In this document: positions 59,509 to 64,000 of the stretch, in pieces
Layout of the letters: each line of letters starts with the position of its first letter
How positions within the stretch are numbered: the first letter of the stretch is position 1
Assembly (NCBI RefSeq): GCF_046844695.1
Contig: NZ_CP177354.1
Location: forward strand, 248,001 to 312,000
DNA from: Pokkaliibacter plantistimulans
GTDB lineage: Bacteria; Pseudomonadota; Gammaproteobacteria; Pseudomonadales; Balneatricaceae
Direction of reading: 5' to 3'
Length of the DNA: 64,000 nucleotides
Notes under the pieces: generated by a model
Told to the model about the DNA's origin: nothing
Database searches by the model: none
The model's input: only the letters and a program-made list of their open reading frames with translations
Made by a program: the position numbers and the translations under genes

Positions 59509-60467
59509 CCCTAGTTAGCATCATCATCCCCATGTATAACGAGGCACGCCATATCGAGCGAACGCTGCGGGCAGCGCGCCTTGCGGCAGATCATGCAGGG
59601 ATCTGTTGTGAACTGCTGGTGATGGACAATGGCTCGCAGGATAACGGCCCGGCTCTGGCTGCTGCCCTGGGTGCCAGCGTCATCAGTTACCCTGGCATCG
59701 TCGTTGGTGCACTACGCAACCGGGGGATTGCCGCTGCCAGCGGTGATTATCTGGCGTTTTTAGATGCCGATATTGAAGTCCCCCTGGACTGGCTGGCACT
59801 CAGTCTCGACGCCATAGCTCATCAGCAAGGCGACATGGTAGCCCTCTCGCTGACCACCCCCGCTGCGGCTCCCTGGTTTGCCCACACATGGCAGGCGCGC
59901 AATCACCTTACCCACGTCCCCGTGCGCGATATGCAGTGGCTGTCGGTCTGCAATGTCGTTCTGAAACGGGAGTGGATCAGTAAAGCAGGGGGCTTCGATG
60001 AACAATTGCAGAGCGGCGAAGACAAAGAGTTCAGCCTGCGCCTGCGTAAGGCCGGGGCAAAGCTCATCTGCCTGACCCATCCGCCAGCGCTGCACTGGGG
60101 TTATGAAGGCAGCTGGCGGGAATGGATTGGTAAGGAGCTATGGCGTCAAGGGAGCAATGTGCAACTACTGCAGCAGGAGCGCCAATGGCGTGTACTGCGG
60201 TTCCCTCTGCTGTCGATCCTGTGCTGGCTGCTGACACTTTATGGAGTGCTGGGTTGTATCTGGGGGAATACCTGGTCTGGCCTGCCTGCTCTCAGCATGA
60301 GCCTGGCCCTGCCATTACTGCTGAGCCTGCGCCAGACGCGCTGGCACCGAGACCCATTACTGACGCTAAGACTGTGGCCCCTGCACTGGCTTCGTCTGCA
60401 TCTGGCAGCCGTCGCTTTATTGCTGGGACTGATCCGCTACCAGGCAAGGAGGCCGGAACGTGGCTGA
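59505..60467 (+). CDS. Glycosyltransferase family 2
   Basis: GT-A glycosyltransferase of 320 residues. Marks are VSIIIPMYNEARHIERTL at the start, CELLVMDNGSQDN, ALRNRGIAAASGDYLAFLDADIEVP with the DAD metal site near residue 87, and GGFDEQLQSGEDKEFSLRLR with the conserved ED. Two or three hydrophobic segments close to the C-terminus (about 230-265 and 296-310) should anchor it to the inner membrane. Overlaps the polymerase gene as ATGA. Confidence 0.93.
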   Translation: MTLVSIIIPMYNEARHIERTLRAARLAADHAGICCELLVMDNGSQDNGPALAAALGASVISYPGIVVGALRNRGIAAASGDYLAFLDADIEVPLDWLALSLDAIAHQQGDMVALSLTTPAAAPWFAHTWQARNHLTHVPVRDMQWLSVCNVVLKREWISKAGGFDEQLQSGEDKEFSLRLRKAGAKLICLTHPPALHWGYEGSWREWIGKELWRQGSNVQLLQQERQWRVLRFPLLSILCWLLTLYGVLGCIWGNTWSGLPALSMSLALPLLLSLRQTRWHRDPLLTLRLWPLHWLRLHLAAVALLLGLIRYQARRPERG

Positions 60468-61596
60468 GATTATTTTTTGGCTGAGCCTGCTGATTCCTTT
60501 CTATGCCTATATCGGCTTTCCCCTGGGACTCGCCATGATGGCAGCATTCAAGCCTCGGCAAATCGCCCTGGCACCACACCCTCAGTCCATCAGCATCATT
60601 GTTGCTGCCCATAATGAAGAGCGGCACATTGAGGGCAAGATCAAGAGCCTGCTGGAGCAAGACTATCTCCCTTCTGCGCGGCAGATCATTATTGCCAGCG
60701 ACGGCTCTACAGACGACACCATTGCCCTGGCCCGGACATTCAATCATCCCGATATTCTGCTGCTGGACCTACCCAGACAAGGCAAACAAGCCACATTAAA
60801 CACTGCCGTACAGTACGCCTCTGGTGATGTGTTGGTGTTTACCGATGCAGACAATCAGTGGTTTCCCTCTACGCTGGGAGCGCTGATGGCACCGTTCAGT
60901 GACACAGCCGTGGGCGCCACCGGAGGGAATATGATCATCTCCAAACCCGGCCATGCGCTGAGTCAGGGCGACAGCCTCTACCGCCGCTACGAGGCCTGGA
61001 TACGCAGGGCGGAAAACCAGACCGGCTGTACCGTCGCATTGGATGGAGCCCTATTGGCTATCCGCCGATCACTATTTCAAGCTATTCCTTCCGACGTGAA
61101 TGATGACTTCTTTATCAGCACCTGTGCCCCTGCAGCGGGCAAGCGCCTTGTCTATGTGGATGCAGCCAAAGTCCTTGATGAAGGCGTGGACGAAACCAAC
61201 AAGCAATTCAGTCGTCGGCTCAGAGTCACGCTGGGCGGCCTGCAAAGCCTGGCCTGTCGTAAACAATTGATGAATCCACTGCGATTTGGCGGCTATGCGG
61301 TGGCACTGCTCAGCCACAAGCTGATACGCCGTCTGGCTCCTTTGTTATTGATTCCTCTCATACTTAGTAATCTTGCCCTGTGGCAACACCATGGTTTTTA
61401 TCAAACCGCCCTACTCTGTCAAATAGCGGCCTATGCTGTGGCAATCGTCGGATTACTGGACCATACCAAGCGACTCCCCAAGCCTTTTCGACTGGCAGGC
61501 TATACCCTGATCTCACTGTCTGGAATGGCCATTGCGGTGATCCAGTTTATCTTTGGCAAACGCCTGAAAATGTGGAATCCACAGCAGAATAGATGA
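60460..61596 (+). CDS. Membrane-bound glycosyltransferase family 2
   Basis: A 378-residue protein with an N-terminal membrane helix (IIFWLSLLIPFYAYIGFPLGL), a GT2 domain (SISIIVAAHNEERHIEGKI, IIASDGSTDDTI, GKQATLNTAVQYASGDVLVFTDADNQW in pieces, DGALLAIRRSLF and NDDFFISTC), and two or three C-terminal helices (about 285-345). It resembles BcsA/HasA-like and WcaA-like enzymes but lacks a clear QxxRW motif, so processive synthesis is not supported. The start is a GTG at 60460 with a strong AAGGAGG 7 bases upstream, inside the previous gene. Confidence 0.92.
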   Translation: MAEIIFWLSLLIPFYAYIGFPLGLAMMAAFKPRQIALAPHPQSISIIVAAHNEERHIEGKIKSLLEQDYLPSARQIIIASDGSTDDTIALARTFNHPDILLLDLPRQGKQATLNTAVQYASGDVLVFTDADNQWFPSTLGALMAPFSDTAVGATGGNMIISKPGHALSQGDSLYRRYEAWIRRAENQTGCTVALDGALLAIRRSLFQAIPSDVNDDFFISTCAPAAGKRLVYVDAAKVLDEGVDETNKQFSRRLRVTLGGLQSLACRKQLMNPLRFGGYAVALLSHKLIRRLAPLLLIPLILSNLALWQHHGFYQTALLCQIAAYAVAIVGLLDHTKRLPKPFRLAGYTLISLSGMAIAVIQFIFGKRLKMWNPQQNR

Positions 61597-62615
61597 GGCA
61601 TCTCACCATGCTAAAACGCGCCTTGAAGATGGCTGCTGGCGCTCTCTACTTGCGCTCGGGCTCAGGTAAACAGGCTCTGGCCGACCGTGCTGTGATCCTG
61701 ATGCTACATCGCGTGGTGGAGAGTGATGAAGCTGCCTCCCTACCTCATCGCAACGAACTATGTGTTGGTCAGCACAGCTTTGATCGTCTGCTCGGCTGGC
61801 TAAAACGGCATTTCGACATTTGTGAGCTGGAGCCGCTGCTGACCACTCCTTCCTCCTCTGATCGACCGCGTCTGGCGCTGACCTTTGATGATGGCTGGCA
61901 TGACAATGCCACCCTGGCCTTCCCCATATTGCAACGACATCAGGTGCCCGCCAGCATTTTCCTTTCCACCGACTTTATAGGCACCAGGCAAGGGTTCTGG
62001 TGGGAAAGTATTGGGGAAACCCTGTGGGGGAGTTTCGGCTTAGCCGCGATCGACAGCTTACTGCCACGGCTGGCCGCCTCCGGTAAACCTGTACCTGAGC
62101 TCCTGAGGTCGATGCCACAAAATGCAGACCGAAGCCGCCTGGTTATGCGCTATCTAGCCAGCCTTAAAGACCTGCCTGCACCGACCTTACAAGCTCTGGC
62201 AGACAGCTGCCCGCTGTCGGACCCGCCGCAGGCCATGAGCTGGGCTCAGGTCACCGAGCTTGAACAGAGTGGCCTGATTCGCTTTGGTGCCCATGGAGCG
62301 AGTCACGCCTTGCTCGACTGCTTGTCACCATCGCAACTGCAACAAGACATCAGCCGCAGCCTGGCAGCCATTGCCAGCCACTGCGAGCAACCACTGCCGA
62401 TATATTGCTATCCCAATGGCAATTACAGCGCCTCAGTCACGGCCTGTATTCAACAGCATGCCCTGCCTTTTGCACTGAGCACTCGAGCGGGGATCTACAG
62501 CGCTCAATCCTCAATGCCTTATGGTCTGCCCCGTATAGGGATCAGCCAGGCGGTGGCAGCCGCACCCGCTCTGCTAGGCTGGCGAATCCAACAAGCTGGC
62601 CGACCTCATCACTAA
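61593..62615 (+). CDS. Polysaccharide deacetylase (NodB domain)
   Basis: Deacetylates or otherwise edits sugar polymers or lipid-linked units. The 340-residue protein has the metal-binding motif 1 LALTFDDGWHDNATLAFPIL near residue 95 and ASIFLSTDFIG. The second motif is the GAHGASHALLD segment near 230, with His residues at the expected H-S/T-X-X-H-like place. The late region has YCYPNGNYS. No signal peptide is apparent, so it may act in the cytoplasm on the lipid-linked unit, like the LpxL-independent deacetylases of exopolysaccharide clusters. Overlaps the previous gene as ATGA. Confidence 0.88.
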   Translation: MRHLTMLKRALKMAAGALYLRSGSGKQALADRAVILMLHRVVESDEAASLPHRNELCVGQHSFDRLLGWLKRHFDICELEPLLTTPSSSDRPRLALTFDDGWHDNATLAFPILQRHQVPASIFLSTDFIGTRQGFWWESIGETLWGSFGLAAIDSLLPRLAASGKPVPELLRSMPQNADRSRLVMRYLASLKDLPAPTLQALADSCPLSDPPQAMSWAQVTELEQSGLIRFGAHGASHALLDCLSPSQLQQDISRSLAAIASHCEQPLPIYCYPNGNYSASVTACIQQHALPFALSTRAGIYSAQSSMPYGLPRIGISQAVAAAPALLGWRIQQAGRPHH

Positions 62616-62716
62616 CCCAAGGAGCCATCAAACAACCAAAGGACCTCCCCTCTTCCAGACGCTGAGTTAAAAAGCACTATTCAGGAATGTGAACAAGGAT
62701 CTAAGGACGTTACTCA

Positions 62717-64000
62717 ATGGAACTGCAATACAACAAATCCCAGCTCTTTAAACGCTCATTGCTAACCTTTGCCATTGCCATTGGCTCTTCTGCTAGTTGG
62801 GCAGCCCCCTTAAATTGGAACAGTCTCAGAGAAGGGACTTTTTATCTTTTTCCACAAGGTACTACAGATCTGCAACTCTCATGGGAGGACGCCGTAGGCC
62901 GTGCATCTCAAGATGAAGATCATGTTTACCTGTTAAACCGCCGAGGTGCTCTCAGTCAGTCGTGGATACTTGGGACTGATAAAACTAATGGCTCCGATAC
63001 CGCCGTTTTAAACGACAAGGGGCCTTATCAGTTAGAAATAACCGGATATTCTGCTCGTCGTTTTTCTGTAGTCAGTAATAGCAGCAACATTGTGCTACAA
63101 CCACCCAAAGGCCGGTACTTCATGGATACCAGTCAGACTGATGCCGAACTGTATTTCAAAGTTAAAGCCAACGAGCAAGCTAAGCTAGGCGGAAAGTACT
63201 ACAGGGGGATTACGGCTCTGGAGGCAGTCCGCCTGTCGGACAATAAAAAGGTCACCCTGACTCTCAACCAGTCCTATCAATATGGCTATCAGTATGATTT
63301 GGCTGATCTACCCACCAGCAGTAGTGATCAGCTATGGAAACTGACCTTAAAGGGTCAAGGAGGCAGACCTGCATTCTGGCTGGATGGTACTAATAACTAT
63401 TTTGCTCAGAATACTGCCGCACTAGATGAGGACATCAATCTCTACACAGTTGGCACTGTGGGTTTAACATTGAACAACACTGTATTAGGAAATACACCTC
63501 TGCTAGGTCTGTACGGTTATTACTATGACACACCAAATAAAGCCAATAACCCACCCTCGGCAGCACTTGCTGAAATCTTGAAAACCAAACCAAAAGTTAT
63601 TTCTCAATATGCAATCTATGATTCGTTGACACGAGATCCATCACGTATGGACGCTCCACTAGCACAATACAAAGCAGATGGCGTTGAGCAAACAATTACC
63701 CTAATTTCAGGTAGCGGAAGAGATGGATCTACCAGTATTACTGAAGATAATGGTGATATCCGAACCGGCATCAGTAAATGGCTGGATGCTATCGTGCGGG
63801 CAAACTACCCCGGCCCTCACTATCTGGCCATTGCTGATGAGCCAAACTTCCGTTATCCCGACTATGCGACTTTTGAAAAAGCCGTTGTCAGCCTGTCCGA
63901 ATTTATCAACAACTACCCTGGCGCCCGTCAGGCAGGGGTTCGAGTGATAGCTCCTGCCAGCTCACGCTTTACCGAAACGCCACCAACAACACTGGATGTT
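62717..64000 (+). CDS. Large secreted protein, possibly glycoside-hydrolase-like (partial, C-terminus beyond window)
   Basis: Open from ATG 62717 to the window end (428 codons seen, no stop). AAGGA lies 9 bases upstream. A Sec signal peptide is visible (LFKRSLLTFAIAIGSSASWA). After a beta-rich N-terminal region (about 25-225) with a FYLFPQGTTDLQLSWEDAVGR stretch in two parts, a second part (from about 250) has the strand order of a TIM-barrel hydrolase: TPLLGLYGYYYDTPNKA, KPKVISQYAIYD, GPHYLAIADEPNFRYPDY. The ADEPNF could be the counterpart of the NEP acid/base motif of clan A glycosidases (as in PslG-like proteins), with Asp in place of Asn. Family not proven. Position at the operon end suits a periplasmic glycosidase of the same polysaccharide. 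Confidence 0.65.
   Translation, partial: MELQYNKSQLFKRSLLTFAIAIGSSASWAAPLNWNSLREGTFYLFPQGTTDLQLSWEDAVGRASQDEDHVYLLNRRGALSQSWILGTDKTNGSDTAVLNDKGPYQLEITGYSARRFSVVSNSSNIVLQPPKGRYFMDTSQTDAELYFKVKANEQAKLGGKYYRGITALEAVRLSDNKKVTLTLNQSYQYGYQYDLADLPTSSSDQLWKLTLKGQGGRPAFWLDGTNNYFAQNTAALDEDINLYTVGTVGLTLNNTVLGNTPLLGLYGYYYDTPNKANNPPSAALAEILKTKPKVISQYAIYDSLTRDPSRMDAPLAQYKADGVEQTITLISGSGRDGSTSITEDNGDIRTGISKWLDAIVRANYPGPHYLAIADEPNFRYPDYATFEKAVVSLSEFINNYPGARQAGVRVIAPASSRFTETPPTTLDV

Overview
The window looks like the chromosome of a GC-rich gammaproteobacterium, probably of the marine Oceanospirillales/Pseudomonadales type. This is inferred from the EarP plus Arg32-type EF-P pair, RlmF, PpnP, a HexR-type regulator, a Tat-exported TRAP solute-binding protein and the make-up of the type VI secretion cluster. 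I could not run any search, so the lineage is an inference. I see no tRNA, rRNA, CRISPR array, insertion sequence or phage integrase.

Layout. (1) 1-3473, housekeeping: the start of a periplasmic molybdopterin-oxidoreductase-like protein (-, cut by the window edge), earP and efp (+) with a clear terminator, and rlmF (-). (2) 3580-27229, a long minus-strand type VI secretion (T6SS) array. In transcription order it is tagH-tssJ-tssK-tssL-tssM-tagF-pppA-tssA-tssB-tssC-tssC2-tagJ-tssE-tssF-tssG-tssH(clpV), then hcp with its own promoter candidate and long leader, then two small unknown genes. (3) 27490-41643, a plus-strand arm: a Ser/Thr kinase (ppkA-like), then a vgrG island of vgrG, two unknown genes, a PAAR tip protein, a DUF4123 adaptor, a 1289-residue membrane-active effector candidate and three tandem homologous two-helix membrane proteins that look like immunity genes. 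The middle copy is frameshifted in a run of nine G; the first copy has ten G and is in frame. With the vgrG island, all thirteen core T6SS components (TssA-M) are present, together with the kinase/phosphatase/FHA/TagF post-translational switch.

(4) 41738-49435: ppnP (-); a four-gene cluster of circularly permuted ATP-grasp, alpha-E, fused ATP-grasp/alpha-E and transglutaminase-like proteins (+), predicted to make or cleave a peptide or amide modification; then a MarC-family membrane protein and a 64-residue protein (-). (5) 49436-52304: hexR (-, TTG start), divergent from a Tat-type TRAP binding protein gene (+, GTG start). (6) 52305-53074: an AT-rich gene-free leader with repeated TTAAGCA motifs. 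(7) 53075-64000: a tightly overlapped exopolysaccharide operon: initiating sugar-phosphate transferase, a degenerate tyrosine-kinase-like ATPase, outer-membrane export lipoprotein, chain-length protein, GT4, Wzy/WaaL-like polymerase, two GT2, polysaccharide deacetylase, and a large secreted protein that runs off the window. No Wzx flippase is visible within the window.

The most interesting items are the G-tract on/off pattern in the duplicated immunity genes, the unusual effector island with two unrecognised genes between vgrG and PAAR, the duplicated sheath gene tssC2 behind a 16-bp hairpin, the hcp-linked small gene pair, and the ATPase in the polysaccharide operon whose Walker A lysine is missing.
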